A stretch of 35,000 nucleotides of DNA from Anaeromyces robustus (lineage: Eukaryota > Neocallimastigomycota > Neocallimastigomycetes > Neocallimastigales > Neocallimastigaceae). The position numbers were made by a program, and so were the translations under genes. The notes beneath the pieces are model-generated. The model did no database searches, was not told the DNA's origin, and saw only the letters and a program-made list of their open reading frames with translations. This document shows positions 1 to 9,454 of this stretch, in pieces. The stretch covers positions 1-35,000 of the forward strand of contig MCFG01000486.1 in NCBI GenBank assembly GCA_002104895.1, read 5' to 3'. Numbering within the stretch: position 1 is the first letter of the stretch; each line of letters starts with the position of its first letter.

Positions 1-120
1 CAAAAAACAACAGATAAAGAACATATTACATTACTATTATGAATAATAACAACTATTAATGACAGATAAAATATATATTATACAAAAAACATATATAAAA
101 ATATCTATAATAAAAAAAAA

Positions 121-237
121 TATTATTTTTATTTATATGTTTCTTATTATATTAAAAGATATTATTTTTATTTATATGTTTCTTATTATATTAAAAGATA
201 TTATTTTTATTTATATGTTTCTTATTATATTAAAAGA
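121..237. repeat. 39-bp minisatellite, three copies
   Basis: Three perfect head-to-tail copies of a 39-bp unit starting TATTATTTTTATTTATATGT lie at 121-159, 160-198 and 199-237. Because 39 is a multiple of three, the array sits inside a 67-codon open frame (59-262, plus) of 13-residue repeats. The composition is that of the surrounding A/T-rich DNA, so I do not call it a gene. Confidence 0.9.
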
Positions 238-537
238 TATTAATGAAAAAATTATTAATTAATAATATTAAGAGTTATATTAAATAATAATATAAAATCT
301 ATATATATATATAAATTTTATATAAAATAATAATAATTCTATTATTTAAAAATAAGCATTAATGTTAATAATTAATTATAAAAAAAAATTTTTTTCTTTT
401 AAAAATGAAATTGAAAAACATAAAAGTAAAATTTTAATAATAGTAAATGAAAAATTAAAAATATTATTATTAAATAATATATAATAATAAAATTATAAAT
501 AAAAAAATAAAAAATTAATAAATAAATAATAATAACA
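238..537. other. A/T-rich intergenic, 5' flank of the first gene
   Basis: Almost pure A/T with short homopolymers. It presumably holds the promoter of the gene starting at 538, but no distinct element could be picked out. Confidence 0.6.
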
Positions 538-2550
538 ATGAAAATAATAACTAGAAATATAAACATTTTATTTATAATATTTATTTTTTTATCAATAAAT
601 ATAAATTTAAGTAATGCTCAAAATGAAATTAAAGATAATGAAATTGAAAATGATGATAATTTAAATACAAATCCAGACGTTGAAGATAATATTGATAATA
701 CTTTAAAAGATAATGTAAAAGATAATGTAAAAGATAATGAAATTGAAATTACTGACAACAAAATTGATAACGATGTTAATGAAGATAAAAATGGTAATTT
801 AGATTCAAATAAAGATAAAGTGATAAATTTTGATGATAATGTCAATTTAAATAAAACGGAAATAACAAAAAGTGTTAATGATACCGAAATTAATGTATAT
901 GAAAGTGATATTTTCCAAGATGAAGAGAAAAAAGAAAAAAAAAAAAGTAATAAAGAAATTATTGAAAAACTTGAAATACCAGATCAATTGGAACAATGGA
1001 GTTCCGTTGAAACTGATAATTTTAATGTATACATTTATTGTATTAATGAAGATTCAAAATGTAAAATTTATAAAAAGCAATTAAAAAAAGTCTTAAAAAC
1101 AATTGAAAATATTTTTGGTATTATATATTTTTTTTAATATTTAATTTTTAAATTATAAATTGATAAATATATTAATTATTAATTATATATATATATATAT
1201 ATATTTTATATACATTTAATGAATATATTAAAAATTACATTAATTTGCAATATATTAAAATAACAATAATATTTTTCTTTTTATAATTATTTATATATAA
1301 TTTATAATAATAATAATAATAATAATTATAATAATAATAATTTAAATATATATCAAATTTATATAAAATATATAGAATTCAAAGAAGTAATTAATATTTC
1401 ATTATTTTTAATGAGATTAAATGTTTTATGTGAAGGTAGTTGTTTAGGTATTGTTATACCACCAAATTTTGTATATTTAAAAGAAGATAAATCGGACATT
1501 GTATATTCATATCCTCAAGCATTAGCAAAACAATTAAAAATTAAAGAAAATGAAGGTGGTTCGTTCTCTCCTTTAGTAGATTTTACCGTTGTATTAAATA
1601 TTGATTTAGAAAAAGAAGATATTGAAACAATGGGTGAATTTTCAATAGCAAGAGAAATATTACATGGTATGGGAATTGTAAATACTGGTGATTTAGTTAA
1701 TTCAAATAAATATCAATTATTTAGTGAAGATTTTTATGCACCTCAACGAGCAATTGAATTTACGTTTATAGAAGAAGATGTTAATGGTGTATACGTTAAA
1801 TTTAATAAATTTTATCCATTAAGTATTTTTGAAAGATATATTGTAACTCAAGATAATCCAAATAATTATATATTCGATTCATTAACAGAAATGTATACTA
1901 CTAACTATCCAACACAAGAATATAATTTTATGAATGCAACAGCTGAAGATGAAAAAGTAGCATTAACTAATGCTTACCAAACATTTCTTAATTCAGAATA
2001 TTATTTAAAAGCAAGAGAAATTGCGTCAATATATACTAAAAAGGGATCTGTAGGTTTTAAAGCTAATGATGGTACAATTATTCCATTACAAACTTTTGAT
2101 GGTGAATATTATAAATCATTAAGTATAAATCATATTGATATTCCTAAGATTAATACTGAGATTTATTATGATTATGATCCATTTGATAAAAATGAAATTA
2201 AAAATTATTTAAATGAAGACTTTATTATGAATTATACTTATATGTTTATGTATGATGTTGATACTATAGCAAGTATTGTTGCTAGTAAAAATAAACATGG
2301 TATTATTGGTCCAGGTGTTATAAATATTTTAAAAACGATAGGTTGGACAGAAAAAGGTGAAAAATCATTACCAAAAGAATATATTATGGTAGATGTTGAT
2401 ATTAATAATGATAATTACATGGATCTATTTTTCAGATCATCTAGTCAACATGATTATTATGGATTTAGTTCTTCATCTAATAAGAACATGTGTGATCCTA
2501 AGGCATATGTTATTTCATTATTAACTATTGGTATATTAACTGCACTCTAA
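538..2550 (+). CDS. secreted zincin-like protein with a broken zinc motif, acidic N-terminal extension
   Basis: Two-exon model: join 538-1117 and 1376-2550, 584 residues. The intron (1118-1375) has GTATTA at its start and ATATAG at its end. The join is phase 1 and restores NIFEF, which lines up with STFEF in the paralogue at 6208, so the join is well supported. Residues 1-27 are a signal peptide ending SNA. Residues about 28-150 are an Asp/Glu/Asn/Lys-rich acidic stretch absent from the paralogue. The core (about 160-550) shares SYPQALAKQL, IPLQTFDGEYY and HGIIGPGVIN with the paralogue. The zinc-motif position reads REILHGMGIVN (Arg286, His290) where the paralogue has HEIIHGLGFLN, so one metal-binding His is lost. 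The C-terminus is Ser-rich, then hydrophobic (AYVISLLTIGILTAL), suggesting a weak GPI-anchor signal. By inference it is a secreted or surface pseudoenzyme; a divergent active enzyme is less likely. Confidence 0.85.
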
Positions 2551-2703
2551 ATTTAATTTATTATTATTTTCCATTCCTTTTTTTTTTTTTTTTTTTTTTT
2601 TATATATAAAATCAAATATTATTAATGAATATTTAAAAATAAAAATATATTCAAAAAAAAAAAAAAAAAAAAAAAAAAATAGAAAAATACACATAAATCA
2701 AGA

Positions 2704-2736
<33 letters not shown>

Positions 2737-3114
2737 GAAAAATACACACAAATCAAGAATAAAAAAATAATAAAAATGTAAAAAATATAATAAAAATGTA
2801 AAAAATATAAAAATAAAAAATGAAATAATAATCAATAAAAGTAAATGAAAAAAAAAAATTTTTTTTAAATATTAAATATTTAACATAGTTTATATAATTA
2901 TAATACTCAATTGTATTATTCAAAATAAAAAATTTTTTTATATAAATGTTTTATTTAAGATAATAAAAAATGTGTTAAAAGTTTATATTTATTAACATAT
3001 TTTCAGAGTTTATAAGATTAAAATATTATTAAATATTTAGTTATTAATATCTAATAGTTATTTAGATAGTTTTTATTGATAAATAATTATTATATAAATG
3101 ATTATTGATATAGT
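2551..3114. other. A/T-rich intergenic with homopolymers and a 54-bp tandem duplication
   Basis: Poly-T and poly-A runs follow the first gene. A poly-A run plus AGAAAAATACACA-AATCAAGAAT unit occurs twice head to tail (about 2653-2705 and 2706-2760), followed by a doubled TAAAAATGTAAAAAATATAA. No gene is visible. Confidence 0.7.
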
Positions 3115-3800
3115 TTTAGTTGATACGCTATTGGATTTAATATTAGACCATTCATATGTATTTTGTACAGATGTTTCTATAGTATCGTAATAAGTAGATT
3201 GTTCATAAGTATTAATTTGGGTTGATTTACGAAAACTATATTCATTTATTGTATTGGTTTTAGATTCTTCATTTCCCCATCCAGTTTCTTTTTAAAAATT
3301 GGATGAAATCATTTTTGAAGCAGAATCAGATTCTGAACGTTCTGAAGTTGAAATCTCTGAATGTCCTGTAGAAATACTAATTGAATCTTAAATTTCATTA
3401 GTGAAAGTATTAATTGATCTTTCTGTCAATTAAAAACTACCACATTTTTTAAATTTTTACCTTTATCTTCCATATCTTTTAATAATTTTCCATATAATTT
3501 TTAAATCTCTATGATATGAGTTATAAACAGGATTTACACTAATCACTAGTCAAAACAACATTTTTTTTACCTTTTTTTTTTTTTTTTATTAAATTATTAT
3601 ATAAATCTTTTTTAAATTGTTGTCTAAAATAATTTATGGTATGACCTTTAATTGTCCGTTCTTTTTCTTTTACGATATTTTTTTTTTTTTTTTTCAATAT
3701 TTTTGTAATATTCTCCAACATATATAACTAATCTATTATTATCACAATATGAAGCACTTGCCCAATTAGGACGACCAAGAAATAAATTGTTTTATCAGAA
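3115..3800 (-). pseudogene. decayed Ser/Thr-rich coding remnant
   Basis: Read on the minus strand from about 3800, the sequence gives coding-like protein, beginning FLGRPNWASASYCDNNRLVI and YVGEYYKNI. A Lys-rich stretch follows, interrupted by poly-A slippage, then a Ser/Thr-rich tail with segments such as ISISTGHSEISTSERSESD and SASKMISSNF. In-frame stops fall between these segments (for example after SNF and before KETGWGNEESK), and frames change. Base composition is less A/T-extreme than the flanks, which supports a coding origin. The family was not recognised. It could be the 3' end of a larger decayed gene. Confidence 0.55.
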
Positions 3801-4082
3801 TTTAAGAATTAAACTTAATAGCTTTACTTACACTATTTTTAATGTAAAAACAAAATTCTATAAATTTCTGTTTTTATTATTATGTACTGAATTAGTTAAT
3901 AACTAATAATATAAATTTTAATAACATTTAATGATAATAAAAAATATTTTATTTAATATACTTTATTTAAATTTGTAATTATTAATTATATTTAATCATT
4001 TAATTTTGTAATGATTGAATATATTTTTAAAAATCATTTGAGAAAATATATATATATATATATATAGAACTAAAATATTAAA

Positions 4083-5107
4083 ATGAAATATAATAATGGT
4101 GAAATCATGTTACATTATGTTAATAGATATTATAGTCAAAAATATATATTGGAAATTCTTAATAATTATTAATTAAATATAAATAATATTAATAATAATG
4201 GTAATATACCATTACATTTATTATGTAATTATACATATAGCCAAATATAAACTGTTATTTATTGAATATGGAGCTGATATAAATAATGAAGACACCATTG
4301 ATTTCATCATGGTCATTATTCTTGAGAGAATTATATAACAAAAAAATATATATATATAAATTATTTAAAACTGAATATGAAAAAAAAAAAAAAAAAATAG
4401 TAACGATTTAGAAAAAATATTTGAATAAGAAAAAGAAAAATTAATAACTGAAAATTTTATAAACGTAAATAAAAGACTTCAAAAACTTATGATAATGATA
4501 ATAATAAAATATTACTTCGAGAAAATATAAAACAAAAATGTATGAATTTGAAAAAGAATATAATAGGTTTCAACAATTATCTCATATTCCTAATATATAG
4601 AAATAGGTAGGAAATGTAATAAATATTCTAATATAAAATTAAAAGAAGATACTAAAAACCAATTGTATGAGTATAAAATGGAATCAGATTTTAAAATAGA
4701 AATTATAGAAAATAATAAAGGGAATTCAAATAATATTTTAAATAACGATGAAATTTAATGTTGAAAAAAATTTAGTGGTATGTATTTATTTGAATATTTA
4801 TGAATGAGAATGATCATTTTAAACAATATAATAATAATATTCAATTATGTCAAACAGTATATAGGAATATAGTAATATAGTAATATAGATGATACATATA
4901 AACAATGTTAATTACAACTTGCTAAAAGACAAAATAATGGAACATGCAAAATGTGTAATCAGGTTAAAACAATAGAAAATAAAGATATTGATTCATCAAT
5001 CATTAAAAATGTTTAAAGAAATGGTTAACATGATTTATAATATTGTTACAAATAAATTCGTACTATAAATAAATAGTGAAGATACTTCATCAACTGAAAA
5101 TAATTAA
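4083..5107 (+). pseudogene. decayed ankyrin-repeat gene
   Basis: Plus-strand translation from 4083 gives ankyrin-like segments: NNNGNIPLHLLC matches the ankyrin consensus around G-x-TPLH-x-A, and KLLFIEYGADINNEDT matches its helix and loop. The segments are in different frames and separated by stops, so the gene is broken. Downstream are Lys/Glu-rich, coiled-coil-like pieces in shifting frames (NSNDLEKIFE, KLKEDTKNQLYEYKMES) and a Cys-containing piece (AKRQNNGTCKMCNQVKTIEN). No long open frame survives. Ankyrin families are very large in gut fungi, so a dead copy is unremarkable. Confidence 0.6.
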
Positions 5108-6063
5108 TTATTATACAAAGATTTTTGTTAAGTTAATTCATACAAATTATTAAAGTTACTTCATACAAATATTATAATTAAAAATTTCTTTTTTATTTTT
5201 AACCTAATCTTATTAACTGCCTCTTTTTAATATGTATATGTAATTGTCTTAATAATTATAAATATTTTAATAATAATTATTATAATTATTAATTTTACTT
5301 TTGTACTACTTTTTATTACATATGCTATTATATATTAAAACATTTTATATTAAAAAATTTGATATAAAAATGAATATATTAACATAAATATTTAATTATA
5401 TTATTTAATACAAATACATTAAAATGAATCATAAGATGTGCCAAAATAAAAGTAAAGGCTTTATGTATATTTTATATAAATTAAAAAATAAATAAACTTA
5501 TTATGTCAACAAAATAAAACATATATATAAATTAAATAATAATACATACAAACTTAGAAGAAAAAATATCTTGATTAATAATAGGAAATCATAAATAGGG
5601 AAAAATAGTATAAATAATAATAGAATAACACAGATAGAACATATATATTTTTATTCTTAAATTATATTTCTATTAATATATAGAGAAAATTATTATTTTT
5701 AAATTATTTTTCTATTATCTATTATATAATATATCAATCACTATTAATCATTATTAATCATTATTATTTTTTAACCTAGAACTTTTTTTTATATTAAAAT
5801 TTATTTTATATCAAATAAAGTTATATATGATTTTAAAGCAATACATTTATTATATGTTTTAATGTATTATTACATCTATTATAATATAAAGTTTGAATGA
5901 TAATAAAATTAATTAAAATTTAATATATCTCATTCAGGATTAATTAAATATTACAAAAAAAAAAAAAAAAAAAAAGGAAAAAGTATAAATACAAAAGTTT
6001 TTGTTTTATTTTGTATTTTGAAAAATAAAAAATAAAAACTTGAAAAAAAAATAAAAATAAAAA

Positions 6064-6094
<31 letters not shown>

Positions 6095-6108
6095 AATAAA
6101 GTAAAATA

Positions 6109-6147
<39 letters not shown>

Positions 6148-6207
6148 AAAGAAAGAGGAAGTATATAATATTTTTTTTTAAATAAATAAAATTTAATTAA
6201 ATTCAAA
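5108..6207. other. A/T-rich intergenic, 5' flank of second zincin-like gene
   Basis: No gene seen. Contains an AAAT tetranucleotide array at about 6110-6148, 60 bp before the start codon at 6208. The bases just before the start are AATTCAAA; the unrelated gene starting at 29454 has the same AATTCAAA before its ATG. Confidence 0.6.
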
Positions 6208-7713
6208 ATGAAAATTCAAAATGCTTTAATAACTGCTTTAGCATTTAGTTTTGCCAATTCAAAAATAATTAATACTTCATATGATGAAGTATCTGACATT
6301 TCTGTCATTAATAAAATTAAGAGTGGAAAATATATTATGGAAAATGTCAAAAATAATAATTTTAATTATAAAATTCATTGTTTGGAAGATTACAATGATA
6401 TGTGTAATATATTAAAAAATGAATTAGCAGAAGCACTTGACGCTTTAACTAGTACTTTTGAATTTTATCAACCTGTTACTTTCAATGCTTATGTTGATGA
6501 TCTTTCGAAATATGGATTGGATATAGCTGTAGCTGTATCTCTTGATATTCATTTTGTTCCATTAAAAGAAACAAATGATCCTAACGCTCCTATTTATCTT
6601 TATCCTCAAGCATTAGCAAGACAATTGAATTTAAATTCCAATGTTAATTACAAAGATACTGATTTTAACATTGCATTAAATACTTTTAAAGCTCAACCTG
6701 ATTATATAAAAACTAATAATAATATTACATATAATCAAATTATTCTTCATGAAATTATTCATGGTTTAGGTTTTCTCAACGCTTCACAATTAAAGCGTTT
6801 ACCTAAAGCTGACGATGTTAAATTATCAGGTGGTTCATATAAATTAGTACCAGAACCAATGACAGAATTTGGTGTTAAAGAAATTGAAAAGGCTAATTCA
6901 CTTGATGAATTAAAACAATTAGAGTTAAATTCTCAAGTTAAAGGATTTACACCAGTAACTGTTTATGAAAAGAATATTGTAGATGTTGTTACTAAACAAT
7001 ATTTATTTTCAAATCTTACTTCTTTATATAAAGATTTAAATTGTAATGGTGGTAAACCATTTTTAGTAAAAGAACTTACTGATACAAAATATACTGAATG
7101 CTATAATAAAATGAATCCTGAAATTAAAAAATTATCTTCATCAGTAGCAATGGATTATTATATTAGAGAAAATTCAATTGGAATTTTAACTAAAGATGGA
7201 ACTGTTGTTCCACTTCAAACTTTTGACGATCAATATGCTGAAGGTAGTAGTGTAGCACATGTTCAATTCCCAGATCATTCAAGTCTTGCATTATTAGCTA
7301 GAAACAGCACAAGTACGTCAGATATGTTCAATGAAAATAATATTGAAGATTACCTTGATAGTGAATTTTTAATGTATTATGCTGCATTAAATATAAGTAA
7401 AGAAACTTATCTTAAAACCGTTGGTAAAAATAATCCACATGGAGTAATTGGTCCAGGTATTGTTAAAGTTTTAACAACTTTAGGATATACCGAAAAGGGT
7501 CAACAAAAAGATGATAAAGTATATTATGTTGATAACAGTATTGATTATCCAGAACAAACAAAATTTGAATATTTATTCAAAGTTTATGAATTAATCATGA
7601 AATCAAGTGGTGAATCAAACTCTAGTACTTCTGATGCTAAAAGCAATATAAATAAAACATTTAATATTTTAACTTTAATTATTACTTTTTGTTTATTTAA
7701 TATTATATTTTGA
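6208..7713 (+). CDS. secreted zincin-like metalloprotease, probable GPI anchor
   Basis: Single-exon gene, 501 residues. Residues 1-18 form a signal peptide (ALITALAFSFANS). Residues 181-191 read HEIIHGLGFLN, a zinc-peptidase HExxH motif in the HExxHGLGF context seen in secreted zincin-like proteins. The position where metzincins carry a third His or Asp is Asn191, so the third zinc ligand must come from elsewhere or be missing. A later segment, EGSSVAHVQFP (near 350) followed by LALLA, resembles the Ser-rich, His-containing stretch that often follows the motif in this kind of protein, so that His is a candidate ligand. The C-terminus is Ser/Thr-rich (SSGESNSSTSD) followed by about 17 hydrophobic residues, a GPI-attachment pattern. 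It is paralogous to the gene at 538-2550 but has no intron and no acidic insert. Likely role: cell-surface peptidase. Substrate unknown. Confidence 0.9.
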   Translation: MKIQNALITALAFSFANSKIINTSYDEVSDISVINKIKSGKYIMENVKNNNFNYKIHCLEDYNDMCNILKNELAEALDALTSTFEFYQPVTFNAYVDDLSKYGLDIAVAVSLDIHFVPLKETNDPNAPIYLYPQALARQLNLNSNVNYKDTDFNIALNTFKAQPDYIKTNNNITYNQIILHEIIHGLGFLNASQLKRLPKADDVKLSGGSYKLVPEPMTEFGVKEIEKANSLDELKQLELNSQVKGFTPVTVYEKNIVDVVTKQYLFSNLTSLYKDLNCNGGKPFLVKELTDTKYTECYNKMNPEIKKLSSSVAMDYYIRENSIGILTKDGTVVPLQTFDDQYAEGSSVAHVQFPDHSSLALLARNSTSTSDMFNENNIEDYLDSEFLMYYAALNISKETYLKTVGKNNPHGVIGPGIVKVLTTLGYTEKGQQKDDKVYYVDNSIDYPEQTKFEYLFKVYELIMKSSGESNSSTSDAKSNINKTFNILTLIITFCLFNIIF

Positions 7714-9128
7714 ATGAATATTTAAACCGAAAAAAAAAAAAAAAAAGAATTAATAAATTTAAATATTTAATGTAACACTATTACATATGTAGTATTCACA
7801 GTTTAATTAGTGATGAAAAATAGCATTGTTATTAATTATAATATTAAATGAATGTATAATATATAATATAATAATAATAGTTAACTGTAATGGTAGTATT
7901 TTTTCTAAAAAAAAAAAAAAAATAAGAATAATTAATAAAAAATTATTATTATAATTATTTTTATTAATTCTTTCCTTTTCTTTTTTTAAAAATAAAAAAA
8001 AAAAAAAAAATAAAAAAAAAATAAAAAAAAAAATAAAAAAAATAGCATAAAAATAAAAAAAAAATTATAAAGTAATTAAAAAGTTCCAAATTTTTTTTTT
8101 TTTTTTTTACTTAAACTTTTATTATTAAATAATATATGTATAAATTAGTAAAAACAAAGCGTCTATTAATCATAATTACTATAAGTTCAGTTAGATTCAA
8201 TATTTTTAATAGTTATATTCTTCTGACATAAACATTATAATATTGTTTAAAAATAAAAAAAAATAAAAAATTTAAATTTAATATCCAATTTTTTAATATT
8301 TACTTTTTTTAAATAAAAAAAAAAAAAAAAATAAAATAAAAAAAATAAAAAAAAAAAAAATTACAAAAAATTTAATAATGAAGACTTGGATTAAATTTTT
8401 TTTTATTATATATGAACTTTTTATTATTATTAAAAATTATTTTCTTTTATATATTCATTTTTATATATTATTTATTATCATTATTCATTATTATTATAAT
8501 GAATAATTTAATACTGAATATTTATATATTTTTATTCTGTAATTATAAAAAGAAAAAATGATAATAATAATTAAAAAAAAAAAAAAATACGTAATTAAAA
8601 AAAAATATATATATCTTTTTATTTAAAAATAGTTTTATCTATTATTTAATGTGTTTTACCAATAAAAAAAAAAAAAAAACTAGATTTTAATATAAAATAT
8701 CTCATAAATCTTTCAAAAAAAAAAAAAAAAGTAATAATTAAATAAATGGAATAAAGACAACTAAGAAGATAAGCAAAAAAACCTATTTAAATATTAATTA
8801 AAATTAAGTGAAATTAATATAAATATAAATATATTTTGCCTTATATTTAATTAATATATTTTATATTAATATATTAATAAAACATAAGATATATAGTTTT
8901 TAATAATTTATCATATATGTTTATTTATATAATGTTAAATATATATTAAAATTTATGTTAAGTATATATTATTAATATAATATATACTTAACAATTAATA
9001 AATAAATACAAATTTAAAATAGAAAAAATAAAGTTTGAGAATTATATTATTCTTTAATAATATTCAATAGTAATACAATTTATAATTTATGTATCATTTA
9101 CTATGCATAAATTTATAAAAAAAAAACT
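7714..9128. other. A/T-rich intergenic
   Basis: Long stretch of A/T DNA with many poly-A and poly-T runs (for example around 7997-8040, 8092-8108, 8318-8360). The only ATG-started frame of note, near 8379, gives about 43 Ile/Tyr/Phe-rich residues expected by chance in such DNA. No gene, RNA or clear regulatory element seen. Confidence 0.6.
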
Positions 9129-9243
9129 TTAAAAAATGATGGAAAATGAAATACAATTATAAAAATAAAATTTTTTAAATATACTATAAGAAATTTTTAT
9201 TTTTATAATAATAAAGTTATCCATTTTCTATCATTTTTTAAAT
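9129..9243. repeat. 115-bp imperfect palindrome, possible MITE
   Basis: The left arm TTTAAAAAATGATGGAAAAT and the right arm ATTTTCTATCATTTTTTAAA are near-perfect inverted repeats. Complementarity continues inward (ATTATAAAAATAAAATTT against AAATTTTTATTTTTATAAT), giving arms of about 45 bp around a short A/T loop. The element lies about 210 bp upstream of the first receptor gene. A related half-site, CATTTTCCATC, occurs at about 9284. It could be a miniature inverted-repeat element or simply a foldback arising in A/T DNA. Confidence 0.55.
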
Positions 9244-9454
9244 ATATAAATATTCTAATTATTCTAATTATAAGTTTAAAATTCATTTTCCATCTTCTTT
9301 TAAATATAATTATATAAATATATATATTTTTATTTATATTTCTTTTTTTTTTTTTTTAATTTTTTTTTCCTTTTAATTAATTATTTATTATTGCAGTTTT
9401 TGTTCATTTGAAAAGATAATATTTATAAAAACAATAAACAAACAAGAAAAAAAA

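Noticed and set aside
59-262. 67-codon frame with 13-residue repeats
   Set aside because: Composition equals the background and it is explained by a 39-bp minisatellite.
8379-8511. Short frame starting MKTWIKFFFIIYELF, resembling a signal peptide exon
   Set aside because: Hydrophobic frames arise readily in T-rich DNA, and no downstream exon of any known gene could be joined to it.
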